Source of the DNA: Pseudomonas brenneri
GTDB taxonomy: Bacteria > Pseudomonadota > Gammaproteobacteria > Pseudomonadales > Pseudomonadaceae
Length of the DNA: 64,000 nucleotides
Direction of reading: 5' to 3'
NCBI RefSeq assembly: GCF_007858285.1
Contig: NZ_VFIL01000018.1
Coordinates: 17,762 to 81,761 of the forward strand
Below, piece after piece: positions 23,938-33,263 of the stretch (position 1 is its first letter; every line of letters starts with the position of its first letter). The position numbers and the translations under genes were made by a program. The notes under the pieces are model-generated. The model did not search any database, was not told where the DNA came from, and saw only the letters and a program-made list of their open reading frames with translations.

Positions 23938-26307
23938 CTAACTGCCGGCGCTTTCACCCTCTAACGGACACAGCAGGCGCCGCTGCAATACCGCTTGCAA
24001 CAGCTCAAAACGTACCGGCTTGACCAACTGTTCGGTAAGGCCGACGCCGTGGCAATGCTGGCGCGCACTGCCTTGCAGTGAGTCGCTCAAGGCAATCACC
24101 GGCAGTTCGCCACAGCCTGGCAAGGCCCGGACCTGGCAGCACAGGGAGAAACCATCCTCGGGCACATCCAGCAGCACCGCATCAAATGCCGCGTCCTGCA
24201 ACATCGCCAACGCCACCGGGCCGCTGCCTGCCACTTTCACCCGGTAACCCAGCTTGAGCAACATCCCGCGCAGGACCAACTGCGTGACGCTATTGTCATC
24301 CACCAGCAATACCGTGCAATCCTGGGGCGAGCGCTGCCAATCAACCACCCGTGCCGGCTCGGGCGGCACCGCAATCACGGCCACTTCCAACTGGAAGCGA
24401 CTGCCTTTGCGCGGTTCGGAATGATGGGTCAGGCGCCCGCCAAGCAATTCGATCAACTGCCGGCAGATCGCCAGGCCAATGCCCAGGCCGCCATATTCAC
24501 GGGTGGTCGAGCCGTCCACCTGGAAGAAACGCTGATACAAAGTTGCCTCATCCAGGTGGGCAAAACCAATACCGGTATCGGTGACGATAAACGTCAGATG
24601 CAAATGACCATCGGCCCGGGGCAGTCCCACCACGCGCACGCGCACCGCGCCTTCGTGGGTAAACTTGAACGCATTATCCAGCAGGCACTCCAGGCACTGC
24701 ATCAGTTTGCCAGCATCCCCCTCCAGGCGATCCGGCAACTCGCCCGCCACGTCGATGGAAAACTCCAGCCCCTTGCCCTGGGCGTTGCCCAGGAACTGCT
24801 GGCGCAAGGTATTGAGCACCCCGCGCAGGCTGAACACCTGCGGCTGCGCGCCAAGGCGACCGGCCTGAAGCTCGGTAAGGGTGAGGATGCCGTTGACCAT
24901 GCGCATCATGTCCCGCGCCGAACCGGCGGCGGTGTGCTGGTACTGCGCCAGGTCCCCGGACAGGGGCACGGTCTGCATCAACTCCAATGATCCGATCACC
25001 CCATTCATCGGCGTGCGCAGTTCATGGGTCAGGGTCGCGAGGAATTCGTCTTTCAACTGGTTGCTGTGGGCCAGTTGCTGGTTGAGCACCTCCAGTTTCT
25101 GGCTGGCCTCAAACAGGATCTGCGCCTGTTGTTCGCGCATTGCGTTGATGCGGTCGGCCAGGGCCAGGGACAACAGGGCGACTTCAATGGCCGAGCCGAT
25201 CTGGCTGGAATACATGGTGAAAAACACATTGGGCAGGTAGCCCAGCACCATCATCGTATTGACCACCCCGCCGATCAGGAACGCCGACCAGGCAATGATG
25301 AAATACCGCGCCACGCGCTGGCCGCAGCACCAGGCCTTGATCCCAGCGACAAAAATGGTCACGGTAAAAATCAATGCCAGCGCAGTCGCCAGGCGCAGGG
25401 CCAGGGCGTAGCTGGTCATCAGCGACAACAACATCACCACCGCCCCCGTGCCCACCAGCACCAGCAACAGCCGGTCCAGCCAGCGACTGTAGAGGGCGGT
25501 ATGCAGGAAGCTGCGGGCAAACAGGCTGCCGAACAACGCCGACGCGCCGATCAGGAACGGCGTCGCCGCATTCGCCCACCAGGGGTTGTCGGGCCAGAAA
25601 TATTCCACCGCCGCGCCATTCACCGAGAGCTGGTACATGCCGAACGAGGCGATATAGAGGATGTAATAGAGGTAGCTGGTGTCGCGCACGCTGAGGTAGA
25701 TAAACAGGTTGTACACCAGCATGCCCAGCAACACGCCGTAGATCAGGCCCAGCACATACAGGCGCAGCGGCTGATCTTCCAGGTAGGCGGTGCTCGACCA
25801 CAGGGTCAGCGGCGCCTGGATCGAGCCTTCGCTTTGCAGGCGCAAATAGAGGGTTTTCTGCTCGCCGGCCTTGAAGTCGACATTGAACAGGTAGTTGTTC
25901 TGGCGAATCTCGCGACTGGCAAACGGCAATGCATCACCGGTGCGCCCGGCCAGTCGGTAGGCGCCGGTATCATCAGGGACGTACAACTCCAGATGATCAA
26001 GGGGCGGATAGGCCAGCTCCAGCAACCAGGTGCGCAGGGCCTTCGGATCCTTGGGCAGGTAATGCAGGTCGACCTTGAGCCAGAACGCCGAGCGCGAATA
26101 ACCAGCATTGAGGGTGTCTTTATCATGGCGGGTGTAGCGATCGGCCAGTGCCGCAGAACGGGCGTCGGCGAGAGTGACGCTGCCACTTGGATCTTCGAGT
26201 ACTTGCATGACCCGGCCCAGGGGAAGGCTGCGGGTGGTTTCATTGAACTCGACGGCGCCGGCCAGCATCGGCAGCCCGCACAAGAGAAACATCAGCAAAT
26301 AGCGCAT
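23938..26307 (-). CDS. 7TMR-DISM hybrid sensor histidine kinase/response regulator
   Basis: 789 residues. A signal peptide (1-18) precedes a periplasmic 7TMR-DISMED2 sensor (about 30-170), then seven membrane segments (7TM-DISM, about 180-390) and a short coiled coil. HisKA holds THELRTPMNG with His428. The ATPase domain has DNAFKF (Asn545), DTGIGF and YGGLGIGLAI. A C-terminal receiver (about 664-785) has DD at 670-671, Asp714 and a KP lysine, but reads DVPEDG where most receivers have D-x-MP-MDG. The domain is usually linked to carbohydrate or surface sensing. Ligand unknown; no partner regulator is adjacent. Confidence 0.93.
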   Translation of the reverse strand: MRYLLMFLLCGLPMLAGAVEFNETTRSLPLGRVMQVLEDPSGSVTLADARSAALADRYTRHDKDTLNAGYSRSAFWLKVDLHYLPKDPKALRTWLLELAYPPLDHLELYVPDDTGAYRLAGRTGDALPFASREIRQNNYLFNVDFKAGEQKTLYLRLQSEGSIQAPLTLWSSTAYLEDQPLRLYVLGLIYGVLLGMLVYNLFIYLSVRDTSYLYYILYIASFGMYQLSVNGAAVEYFWPDNPWWANAATPFLIGASALFGSLFARSFLHTALYSRWLDRLLLVLVGTGAVVMLLSLMTSYALALRLATALALIFTVTIFVAGIKAWCCGQRVARYFIIAWSAFLIGGVVNTMMVLGYLPNVFFTMYSSQIGSAIEVALLSLALADRINAMREQQAQILFEASQKLEVLNQQLAHSNQLKDEFLATLTHELRTPMNGVIGSLELMQTVPLSGDLAQYQHTAAGSARDMMRMVNGILTLTELQAGRLGAQPQVFSLRGVLNTLRQQFLGNAQGKGLEFSIDVAGELPDRLEGDAGKLMQCLECLLDNAFKFTHEGAVRVRVVGLPRADGHLHLTFIVTDTGIGFAHLDEATLYQRFFQVDGSTTREYGGLGIGLAICRQLIELLGGRLTHHSEPRKGSRFQLEVAVIAVPPEPARVVDWQRSPQDCTVLLVDDNSVTQLVLRGMLLKLGYRVKVAGSGPVALAMLQDAAFDAVLLDVPEDGFSLCCQVRALPGCGELPVIALSDSLQGSARQHCHGVGLTEQLVKPVRFELLQAVLQRRLLCPLEGESAGS

Positions 26308-26593
26308 AGAGCCCCAGCGTGGCCTGTCCGGTTATGTCAAAAGCCCCCCATTCCTTTTGAGAAGACGTACACCGGCGATACATTAAGTTGTTTGGATCCA
26401 CTCTAGCATAGCCGGTAAAGGCCAAAAGACACCATTGAAATAATTTTTTGAAAGGCTCTAGGCCGGGGCTTTCAGAGCGATAACTGCCAGAAATAAATAA
26501 TGGCCTATAGCCACTTTTCTTGATATTCCGAAGCAAAATACAAGCACTGCCCGACAGCCACGCAAAAAGCGTTTGGTGGTAAGCTCGCGCACC
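26308..26593. other. Divergent intergenic region kinase/thiD
   Basis: 286 bases, AT-rich compared with flanks. It must hold promoters for both the hybrid kinase and thiD. No TPP riboswitch signature was found and no convincing -35/-10 pair was recognised. Confidence 0.5.
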
Positions 26594-27391
26594 ATGAATA
26601 TCTACAGCTCTCGCCCTGTTGTCCTCTGTCTCTCCGGCCATGATCCCAGTGGTGGCGCCGGCTTGCAGGCAGATATCGAAGCCCTGCTCGCCCAAGGCTG
26701 TCATGCGGCTCCGGCCGTGACCGCGCTGACCGTGCAGAACACCGTGAATGTCAGCGATTTCCGCGTACTCGACCGCGAGTGGGTGCTGGCCCAGGCCAAT
26801 GCCGTGCTTGGCGACTCCGAAGTTGCAGCGGTCAAGTTGGGCATGCTCGGTTCCACCGTCATGGTCGACACCGTGGTCGAACTGCTCCAGCAGCACCCGC
26901 ATCTGCCGGTAGTCTGCGACCCGGTGCTGCGCGCCGGTGGCGGTGGCAGCCTGGGCAAGGACGAGGTCGGCTATGCCATGCGCGAGCGGCTGTTGCCCTT
27001 GTCGCTGATTGCCACGCCCAACCTGCCTGAAGCGCGCATCCTCGCCGAACTGCCCGAAGGCACGGCGGACCAGTGCGCCGAGAAACTGCTGCCATTCATC
27101 AAGCACCTGTTGATCACCGGCGGCCACGGCGACGAGCATGAGGTGCACAATCGCCTGTACAGCCGCGACGGCACCCGCCGCACCTTCACCTGCCAGCGCC
27201 TGCCCGGCAGCTATCATGGCTCCGGTTGCACCCTGGCCAGCGCCCTCGCCGGCCGCCTGGCCCAGGGCGAAGGCCTGGCCAGCGCCGTGGAGTCGGCACT
27301 CAATTACACCTGGCGCACCCTGCGGGACGCCGAACAATTGGGCCAGGGGCAGTTTGTGCCGCGTCGCCTGCCACTGGATTTCTGTTCGTAA
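26594..27391 (+). CDS. thiD: Hydroxymethylpyrimidine/phosphomethylpyrimidine kinase
   Basis: 265 residues. LSGHDPSGGAGLQADI is the ribokinase-fold substrate-binding start, VCDPVLRAGGGGSL follows in the middle, and GSYHGSGCTLASALA near the C-terminus contains the anion hole and the catalytic Cys/Asp region. The enzyme phosphorylates HMP and HMP-P for thiamine synthesis in the cytoplasm. The ATG at 26594 is used; the frame extends only seven codons further. It is first in thiD-thiE-hemL, with an 18-base gap to thiE. Confidence 0.93.
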   Translation: MNIYSSRPVVLCLSGHDPSGGAGLQADIEALLAQGCHAAPAVTALTVQNTVNVSDFRVLDREWVLAQANAVLGDSEVAAVKLGMLGSTVMVDTVVELLQQHPHLPVVCDPVLRAGGGGSLGKDEVGYAMRERLLPLSLIATPNLPEARILAELPEGTADQCAEKLLPFIKHLLITGGHGDEHEVHNRLYSRDGTRRTFTCQRLPGSYHGSGCTLASALAGRLAQGEGLASAVESALNYTWRTLRDAEQLGQGQFVPRRLPLDFCS

Positions 27392-27409
27392 TATCAAGGG
27401 GCCTGCTCG

Positions 27410-28033
27410 ATGAAACTACGTGGCCTGTATGCCATTACCGACAGCCAACTATTGGCCGGTAAGTTCCTGTCCTACGTCGAGGCCGCGCTGGAAGGCGGCG
27501 TGACGTTGCTGCAGTACCGCGATAAAAGCAGCGACGAGGCCCGGCGCCTGCGCGAAGCCGAAGCCCTGCGTGAACTGTGCTCGCGCTACAAGACCCAGTT
27601 GATCATCAATGACGATGCCGAACTGGCCGCGCGCCTGGGCGTCGGCGTCCACCTCGGCCAGACCGACGGCCCGCTGACCCCGGCCCGTGCGTTGCTGGGG
27701 CGCCATGCAATCATCGGTTCCACCTGCCATAGCCAGATCGAACTGGCCGAACAGGCCGCGCGCGAAGGCGCCAGCTATGTCGCCTTTGGCCGTTTCTTCA
27801 ATTCCAGCACCAAACCCGGCGCCCCGGCAGCCACCCTCGAAATGCTCGCCCAGGCCCGCGCCCGCTTGCAGGTGCCGATCTGCGTGATCGGCGGCATCTC
27901 CCTGGAAAATGCCGCGCCCCTGGTCGAGCACGGCGCCGACCTGCTGGCCGTGGTCCACGGCCTGTTCGGTGCCGACAGCCCCCAGGAAGTGACGCGCCGC
28001 GCCCGCGCCTTCAACGAACTCCTTAAATCCTGA
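27410..28033 (+). CDS. thiE: Thiamine phosphate synthase
   Basis: 207 residues of a TIM barrel. LLQYRDKS binds the pyrimidine substrate, GVHLGQTD and STCHS line the pyrophosphate site, and VAFGRFFNSSTKPGAP and CVIGGISLENA complete it. The enzyme joins HMP-PP and thiazole phosphate to thiamine phosphate. It lies between thiD and hemL with 18- and 17-base gaps, so the three genes are probably one transcript. Confidence 0.95.
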   Translation: MKLRGLYAITDSQLLAGKFLSYVEAALEGGVTLLQYRDKSSDEARRLREAEALRELCSRYKTQLIINDDAELAARLGVGVHLGQTDGPLTPARALLGRHAIIGSTCHSQIELAEQAAREGASYVAFGRFFNSSTKPGAPAATLEMLAQARARLQVPICVIGGISLENAAPLVEHGADLLAVVHGLFGADSPQEVTRRARAFNELLKS

Positions 28034-28050
28034 ATTCAGAGAGCCTGCCC

Positions 28051-29334
28051 ATGTCTCGTTCCGAAACCCTGTTTGCCAATGCCCAGAAACACATCCCCGG
28101 CGGTGTGAACTCCCCCGTGCGTGCGTTCAAGAGCGTTGGCGGCACCCCGCTGTTCTTCAAGCACGCCGAAGGCGCCTACGTCACCGACGAAGATGACAAG
28201 CGCTATGTGGACTACGTGGGTTCCTGGGGCCCGATGATTCTCGGCCACAGCCACCCCGACGTGCTGGACGCGGTGCGCAAGCAACTGGAGCATGGCCTGT
28301 CCTACGGCGCGCCAACCGCCATGGAAACCGAAATGGCGGACCTGGTGTGCTCGATCGTGCCGTCGATGGAGATGGTGCGCATGGTCAGCTCCGGCACCGA
28401 GGCGACCATGAGCGCGATCCGCCTGGCCCGTGGCTTCACTGGCCGCGACAGCATCATCAAGTTCGAAGGCTGCTACCACGGCCACTCCGACAGCCTGCTG
28501 GTCAAGGCCGGTTCGGGCCTGTTGACCCAGGGCGTACCGAGCTCGGCAGGCGTGCCGGCGGCATTCGCCAAGCACACCCTGACGCTGCCGTTCAATGACA
28601 TCGCTGCCGTCGAAACAATGCTCAGCGAAGTCGGCCAGGACGTGGCGTGCATCATCGTCGAGCCGGTCGCCGGCAACATGAACTGCGTGCCACCGGCGCC
28701 GGGTTTCCTCGAAGGCCTGCGCGAGCAGTGCGACAAACACGGCGTGGTATTGATTTTCGACGAAGTGATGACCGGTTTCCGTGTTGCCCTCGGCGGCGCC
28801 CAGGCTTACTACGGCGTCACGCCGGACCTGAGCACCTTCGGCAAGATCATCGGCGGCGGCATGCCGGTGGGCTGCTTCGGCGGCAAGCGCGAAATCATGC
28901 AGCACATCGCGCCACTGGGCCCGGTCTACCAGGCCGGCACCTTGTCCGGCAACCCATTGGCCATGGCCGCCGGCCTGACTACCCTGCGCCTGATCAGCCG
29001 CCCGGACTTCCATGCCGAGTTGACCGACTACACCACGCGCCTGCTGGACGGCCTGCAACAACGCGCCGATGCGGCGGGCATCCCGTTCGTCACGACCCAG
29101 GCCGGTGGCATGTTCGGCCTGTATTTCAGTGGCGCCGACGACATCGTGACCTTTGACGATGTGATGGGCAGCGATGCCAACCTGTTCAAGCGCTTCTTCC
29201 ACCTGATGCTCGAAGGCGGTGTGTACCTGGCACCGAGTGCCTTTGAAGCCGGCTTCACCTCCATCGCCCATGGCGAAGCCGAGCTGAAACTGACCCTGGA
29301 TGCTGCCGAGCGTGCCTTCGCCGCACTGAAGTAA
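28051..29334 (+). CDS. hemL: Glutamate-1-semialdehyde 2,1-aminomutase
   Basis: 427 residues, a PLP-dependent class III aminotransferase fold. PGGVNSPVRAF and the SSGTEATMSAIRLARG phosphate-binding segment are in the first half, and STFGKIIGGGMPVG holds Lys265, the Schiff-base lysine, at the same number as in E. coli HemL. It makes 5-aminolevulinate, the first dedicated haem precursor of the C5 pathway. A hairpin follows the stop. Clustering with thiD-thiE is usual in Pseudomonas. Confidence 0.97.
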   Translation: MSRSETLFANAQKHIPGGVNSPVRAFKSVGGTPLFFKHAEGAYVTDEDDKRYVDYVGSWGPMILGHSHPDVLDAVRKQLEHGLSYGAPTAMETEMADLVCSIVPSMEMVRMVSSGTEATMSAIRLARGFTGRDSIIKFEGCYHGHSDSLLVKAGSGLLTQGVPSSAGVPAAFAKHTLTLPFNDIAAVETMLSEVGQDVACIIVEPVAGNMNCVPPAPGFLEGLREQCDKHGVVLIFDEVMTGFRVALGGAQAYYGVTPDLSTFGKIIGGGMPVGCFGGKREIMQHIAPLGPVYQAGTLSGNPLAMAAGLTTLRLISRPDFHAELTDYTTRLLDGLQQRADAAGIPFVTTQAGGMFGLYFSGADDIVTFDDVMGSDANLFKRFFHLMLEGGVYLAPSAFEAGFTSIAHGEAELKLTLDAAERAFAALK

Positions 29335-29346
29335 GCCAGCCAAAAC

Positions 29347-29371
29347 CTGACGTCGCCCCTGGCGGCGTCAG
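29347..29371 (+). terminator. Terminator-like hairpin after hemL
   Basis: CTGACGTCGCC (29347-29357) pairs with GGCGGCGTCAG (29361-29371), 11 pairs including one G-U, followed by ATTTGC. It lies 13 bases past the hemL stop. Confidence 0.65.
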
Positions 29372-29470
29372 ATTTGCTACCTTGCTTACAGAAATTTCCT
29401 TCTTTTTTCGAGAAATCACCTGCAATCCGGCAGATAACTTGCCCACGCAGCAGAAAAACGAGTAAAGACT

Positions 29471-29500
29471 TTGTAAGCAGAGGCCTGCTTATTTCATAAT
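29471..29500 (+). promoter_or_regulatory. Possible sigma-70 promoter of the Sel1-repeat gene
   Basis: TTGTAA (29471-29476) and CATAAT (29495-29500) are separated by 18 bases and lie 60 bases before the Sel1 protein start. Confidence 0.4.
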
Positions 29501-29559
29501 GCGCGCTTATTGGATCCCCACGTGGTTCCACGCGCCCCGTCAGAGGTAAGTCGATTCCC

Positions 29560-30114
29560 ATGAAACGCACCGGCCGCACCCTGGTTCTGGGCTGCCTGTT
29601 GCTCCTTCAACCGCTGCTTGCGCATGCACAAGCGGGCGGCAACTCGTTGTTGATCCCAGCGATGGGTCGTTGCACCCTCAATACTCAGCCAGAAAGCCAG
29701 GCCGAGGCCCTGAGCGCCTGCCAGACCCTGGCCGATGGCGGGGATGCGCAGGCGCAATACGAGTTGGGCGAATTCTTCTATGACGACAAGAATCCCTCCC
29801 GTGACCTCAATAAAGCCCTGAGCTTTTTCGAGAAAGCCTCGTTGCAGGGGCATGCGCAAGCCCAATTCAAGCTGGGCAGCATGTTCTTTCATGGTGAAGG
29901 TGTGCCGGCCAATAACGTGCAGGCGTATATCGTGCTGAAGATGGCGGCGGTCAATGGCGCCGAAGATGCGCTCGACACCGCCGATGAAGTGGCCGAGCAC
30001 ATGCAGCGTGATGAGTTGGAAGTGGCGACCCAGGTGCTGGGGCAGATTTTCCGCAATTATCTGCTGGAGTTGCAGAGTGCGGATGGGCGTTCGCCTTTCT
30101 CGCCGCTGCCCTGA
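29560..30114 (+). CDS. Secreted Sel1-like/TPR repeat protein
   Basis: 184 residues. A signal peptide (about 1-23, cleaved after AHA) is followed by two to three Sel1-like repeats between residues 55 and 130: DAQAQYELGEFFYDDK, ALSFFEKASLQGHAQAQFKLG and AYIVLKMAAVNG. Sel1 repeats form alpha-solenoids that bind proteins, here in the periplasm. No catalytic domain. A REP pair separates it from the convergent DUF1820 gene, and a candidate promoter lies upstream, so it is probably transcribed alone. Confidence 0.85.
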   Translation: MKRTGRTLVLGCLLLLQPLLAHAQAGGNSLLIPAMGRCTLNTQPESQAEALSACQTLADGGDAQAQYELGEFFYDDKNPSRDLNKALSFFEKASLQGHAQAQFKLGSMFFHGEGVPANNVQAYIVLKMAAVNGAEDALDTADEVAEHMQRDELEVATQVLGQIFRNYLLELQSADGRSPFSPLP

Positions 30115-30136
30115 CATTATCTAAACCCTTCTGACG

Positions 30137-30212
30137 CCATCGCAGGCAAGCCAGCTCCCACATTTGAATGTGTTCACAAATCAAAATGTGGGAGCTGGCT
30201 TGCCTGCGATGG
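30137..30212. repeat. Paired REP element, 29-bp perfect arms
   Basis: Arms 30137-30165 and 30184-30212 are exact reverse complements around an 18-base centre, of the GTGGGAGCTGGCTTGCCTGCGA subtype. It lies between convergent genes. Confidence 0.9.
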
Positions 30213-30233
30213 GCGCGACGCGGTCTAAAAAGC

Positions 30234-30560
30234 TTACTTCTCAGGCATCGGCATCGGAAACGGCATGACATTGCTCATGCCCCGCGCTTCGCTGATCTTC
30301 GGCGTGCCCAGGCGCTCGACTTCATCGATGCGCACAATCGAATGCATCGGCACAAAACTGCGCACCACGCCTTCGAACTGGGCCTTGAGCTTTTCCTCGC
30401 CCGGATCGACGACCAGCTGCGTGCGCTCGCCAAAGACGAACTCTTCCACTTCCAGGAAGCCCCACAGATCACTTTGATAGATCTGCTTGGCGTACATTTC
30501 GAACACCTGGCCCTGGTTAAGGAAAATCACCTTGTAGATTGGAGCTTCACGTTTGGTCAT
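30234..30560 (-). CDS. DUF1820 family protein
   Basis: 108 residues. IYKVIFLNQGQVFEMYAKQIYQSDLWGFLEVEEFVFG is a compact beta-rich domain matching DUF1820, followed by a segment with VPMHSIVRIDEVERLG and a proline/methionine-rich tail. It is a cytoplasmic protein of unknown function conserved in gammaproteobacteria. The ATG at 30560 is chosen because the family starts there; the frame runs upstream to 30641 without similarity. It is divergent from miaB. Confidence 0.85.
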   Translation of the reverse strand: MTKREAPIYKVIFLNQGQVFEMYAKQIYQSDLWGFLEVEEFVFGERTQLVVDPGEEKLKAQFEGVVRSFVPMHSIVRIDEVERLGTPKISEARGMSNVMPFPMPMPEK

Positions 30561-30654
30561 GGGGGGCGGGCAGCACATCGGCGGATATAAATGAGGGCGC
30601 GAACTATAGCATGGCACCCGATGCACAGTGCTAGGAACCAATGGGCATGCCCCC

Positions 30655-30660
30655 TATAAT
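30655..30660 (+). promoter_or_regulatory. Consensus -10 (TATAAT) upstream of miaB
   Basis: TATAAT lies 33 bases before the miaB ATG. The expected -35 position (about 30632) reads TAGGAA, a poor match. Confidence 0.4.
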
Positions 30661-30692
30661 GCGCGGTTCTTTACCACCAGTTGACGATTCCC

Positions 30693-32021
30693 ATGGCCAA
30701 GAAGCTTTACATCGAAACCCACGGTTGCCAGATGAACGAGTACGACAGCTCGCGCATGGTCGATCTGCTGGGTGAACATCAGGCCCTGGAAGTCACGGCG
30801 CGCGCCGAAGATGCCGACGTGATCCTGCTCAATACCTGCTCGATCCGCGAACGGGCCCAGGACCGGGTCTACTCGCAGCTGGGTCGCTGGCGTGAATTGA
30901 AACTGGCCAACCCGGACATGGTAATCGCCGTTGGCGGTTGTGTGGCCAGCCAGGAAGGCGCGGCCATTCGCGACCGCGCACCTTATGTCGACGTGGTCTT
31001 TGGCCCGCAGACCCTGCATCGCCTGCCGGAGATGATCGACGCTGCGCGCATCACCAAGTTGCCGCAGGTGGACGTCTCGTTCCCGGAAATAGAAAAATTC
31101 GACCATTTGCCCGAGCCACGCATCGATGGCCCGAGCGCCTACGTGTCGGTAATGGAAGGTTGCAGCAAGTACTGCACCTTCTGCGTGGTGCCTTATACCC
31201 GTGGCGAAGAAGTCAGTCGGCCGTTCGACGATGTGCTGTCAGAAATCATCCACCTGGCTGAAAACGGCGTGCGTGAAGTGACCCTGCTGGGGCAGAACGT
31301 CAACGGCTATCGTGGCCAGACCCACGACGGGCGCCTGGCGGACCTGGCCGAGCTGATTCGCGTGGTCGCGGCGGTGGACGGTATCGAGCGCATCCGCTAC
31401 ACCACCTCGCACCCGCTGGAATTCTCCGACAGCCTGATCCAGGCCCACGCCGAAGTGCCGGAGCTGGTCAAACACCTGCACTTGCCGGTGCAATCGGGCT
31501 CGGACCGTATCCTGTCGGCAATGAAGCGCAACCACACGGCCCTGGAGTACAAGTCCAAGCTGCGCAAACTGCGCGCCGCCGTGCCGGGTATCTGCATCAG
31601 TTCGGACTTTATTGTCGGCTTCCCTGGCGAGACCGAAAAAGACTTCGAGCAGACCATGAAGCTGATTGAAGACGTCGGGTTCGATTTCTCCTACTCCTTC
31701 GTCTACAGCCAGCGCCCCGGCACACCAGCCGCGGACCTCGCGGACGAAACCCCGGAGGCGTTGAAAAAAGAGCGTCTGAACGCACTGCAACATCGCCTCA
31801 ACCAGCAGGGTTTCGAGATCAGCCGACAAATGGTCGGTTCAACCCAGCGCATCCTGGTTACCGATTACTCGAAGAAAGACCCGGGCGAATTGCAGGGACG
31901 GACCGAGAACAACCGGATCGTCAACTTCCGCTGCGATAACCCGACGCTGATCGGCCAGTTTGCCGACGTGCACATCGACGCGGCGCAACCGCACTCGCTG
32001 CGCGGTTCGCTGATCAACTGA
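30693..32021 (+). CDS. miaB: tRNA-2-methylthio-N6-dimethylallyladenosine synthase
   Basis: 442 residues. An N-terminal MTTase domain with THGCQMNEYDS and further cysteines (NTCSIRE, VGGCVA) holds one 4Fe-4S cluster. The radical-SAM domain has the CSKYCTFC cluster motif near residue 157 and a C-terminal TRAM domain binds tRNA. MiaB adds a methylthio group to i6A37 of tRNAs reading U-starting codons. The ATG at 30693 is used rather than the TTG at 30681. phoH follows after a REP pair. Confidence 0.96.
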   Translation: MAKKLYIETHGCQMNEYDSSRMVDLLGEHQALEVTARAEDADVILLNTCSIRERAQDRVYSQLGRWRELKLANPDMVIAVGGCVASQEGAAIRDRAPYVDVVFGPQTLHRLPEMIDAARITKLPQVDVSFPEIEKFDHLPEPRIDGPSAYVSVMEGCSKYCTFCVVPYTRGEEVSRPFDDVLSEIIHLAENGVREVTLLGQNVNGYRGQTHDGRLADLAELIRVVAAVDGIERIRYTTSHPLEFSDSLIQAHAEVPELVKHLHLPVQSGSDRILSAMKRNHTALEYKSKLRKLRAAVPGICISSDFIVGFPGETEKDFEQTMKLIEDVGFDFSYSFVYSQRPGTPAADLADETPEALKKERLNALQHRLNQQGFEISRQMVGSTQRILVTDYSKKDPGELQGRTENNRIVNFRCDNPTLIGQFADVHIDAAQPHSLRGSLIN

Positions 32022-32054
32022 CGGGACAGATCCGGGGACAAATGTAGATCAAAT

Positions 32055-32143
32055 GTGGGAGCTGGCTTGCCTGCGATAGCGATGTAACAGGCAGTATCTC
32101 TTTTGAATGGGCCGACCCTATCGCAGGCAAGCCAGCTCCCACA
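32055..32143. repeat. Paired REP element, 26-bp perfect arms
   Basis: Arms 32055-32080 and 32118-32143 are exact reverse complements around a 37-base centre, GCTGGCTTGCCTGCGA subtype, between miaB and phoH on the same strand. Confidence 0.9.
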
Positions 32144-32258
32144 GGGGTTCTTCATTGTTATCGAGAGTGGAGCCAGTCCATTTAAGTGCTTTCGCACACT
32201 GGCGGCTGGCGTTATCCTCTATTTCACCTAAACAGCCAAAGGGCGGCTAAAAGCAACC

Positions 32259-33263
32259 TTGAACGCACCCATAGCAGAACCCCATCGTTTTCTCCTTGAG
32301 CCGTTTGAGGCTCGCCGTTTCGCCAACTTGTGCGGACAGTTCGACGAGCACCTGCGCCTGATCGAACAACGCCTGAGCATCGAGATCCGCAACCGCGGCA
32401 ATCAGTTCGAGCTCATTGGTGAACCCCAGCACACTACGTCTGCAGAAAACCTGCTGCGCCGCCTCTACCGTGAAACCAAGGGTAGCGAGCTGTCGCCGGA
32501 AACCGTGCACCTGTACCTGCAGGAATCCGCCGTAGAAGACCTGGCCAATAACCCGGTGGCCGAAGCCAGCGTGGCGCTGCGCACCAAAAAAGGCATGATT
32601 CGCCCACGCGGCTTGAATCAGCAGCGCTATGTCAAAGAGATCCTCGGCAACGACATCAACTTCGGCATCGGCCCGGCCGGTACCGGCAAGACTTACCTGG
32701 CCGTCGCCTGTGCGGTTGACGCCCTGGAGCGCGAACAGGTGCGACGCATCCTGTTGGTGCGCCCGGCGGTCGAAGCCGGCGAGAAACTGGGCTTTCTGCC
32801 CGGCGATCTGGCCCAGAAGATCGACCCCTACCTGCGCCCGCTCTACGATGCGTTGTATGAAATGCTCGGCTTCGAATACGTCGCCAAGCTGATCGAACGC
32901 CAGGTGATCGAGATCGCCCCGCTGGCCTATATGCGCGGTCGGACCCTGAACAACAGCTTTATCATCCTCGACGAAAGCCAGAACACCACGGTCGAGCAGA
33001 TGAAGATGTTCCTGACCCGGATCGGCTTCGGCTCCACGGCAGTGATCACCGGGGATATCACCCAGGTCGACCTGCCCAAGGGCACCAAATCGGGCCTGGG
33101 CCAGGTGATCGAAGTCCTCAAGGACGTGCCGGGGATCAGCTTTACCCACTTCATGCCCAAGGATGTGGTGCGTCACCCGCTGGTCCAGCGCATTGTCGAG
33201 GCCTACGAGCGCTTCGAACACCGCGATGACGGCCTGTCCAAGGACAATCGCCGCGATGCTTGA
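32259..33263 (+). CDS. ybeZ: PhoH-like ATPase (YbeZ)
   Basis: 334 residues. A short N-terminal KH-like part precedes the PhoH ATPase, with Walker A GPAGTGKT near residue 145 and Walker B FIILDESQN near 228. YbeZ works with the endoribonuclease YbeY in rRNA maturation. The apparent start is a TTG at 32259, in the segment where the family begins; no ATG in frame fits. The gene overlaps ybeY by eight bases, so the pair is translationally coupled. Confidence 0.92.
   Translation: MNAPIAEPHRFLLEPFEARRFANLCGQFDEHLRLIEQRLSIEIRNRGNQFELIGEPQHTTSAENLLRRLYRETKGSELSPETVHLYLQESAVEDLANNPVAEASVALRTKKGMIRPRGLNQQRYVKEILGNDINFGIGPAGTGKTYLAVACAVDALEREQVRRILLVRPAVEAGEKLGFLPGDLAQKIDPYLRPLYDALYEMLGFEYVAKLIERQVIEIAPLAYMRGRTLNNSFIILDESQNTTVEQMKMFLTRIGFGSTAVITGDITQVDLPKGTKSGLGQVIEVLKDVPGISFTHFMPKDVVRHPLVQRIVEAYERFEHRDDGLSKDNRRDA

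Noticed and set aside
26400..26593. TPP riboswitch before thiD
   Set aside because: The CTGAGA and ACCTGA-type conserved boxes are absent from the gap.
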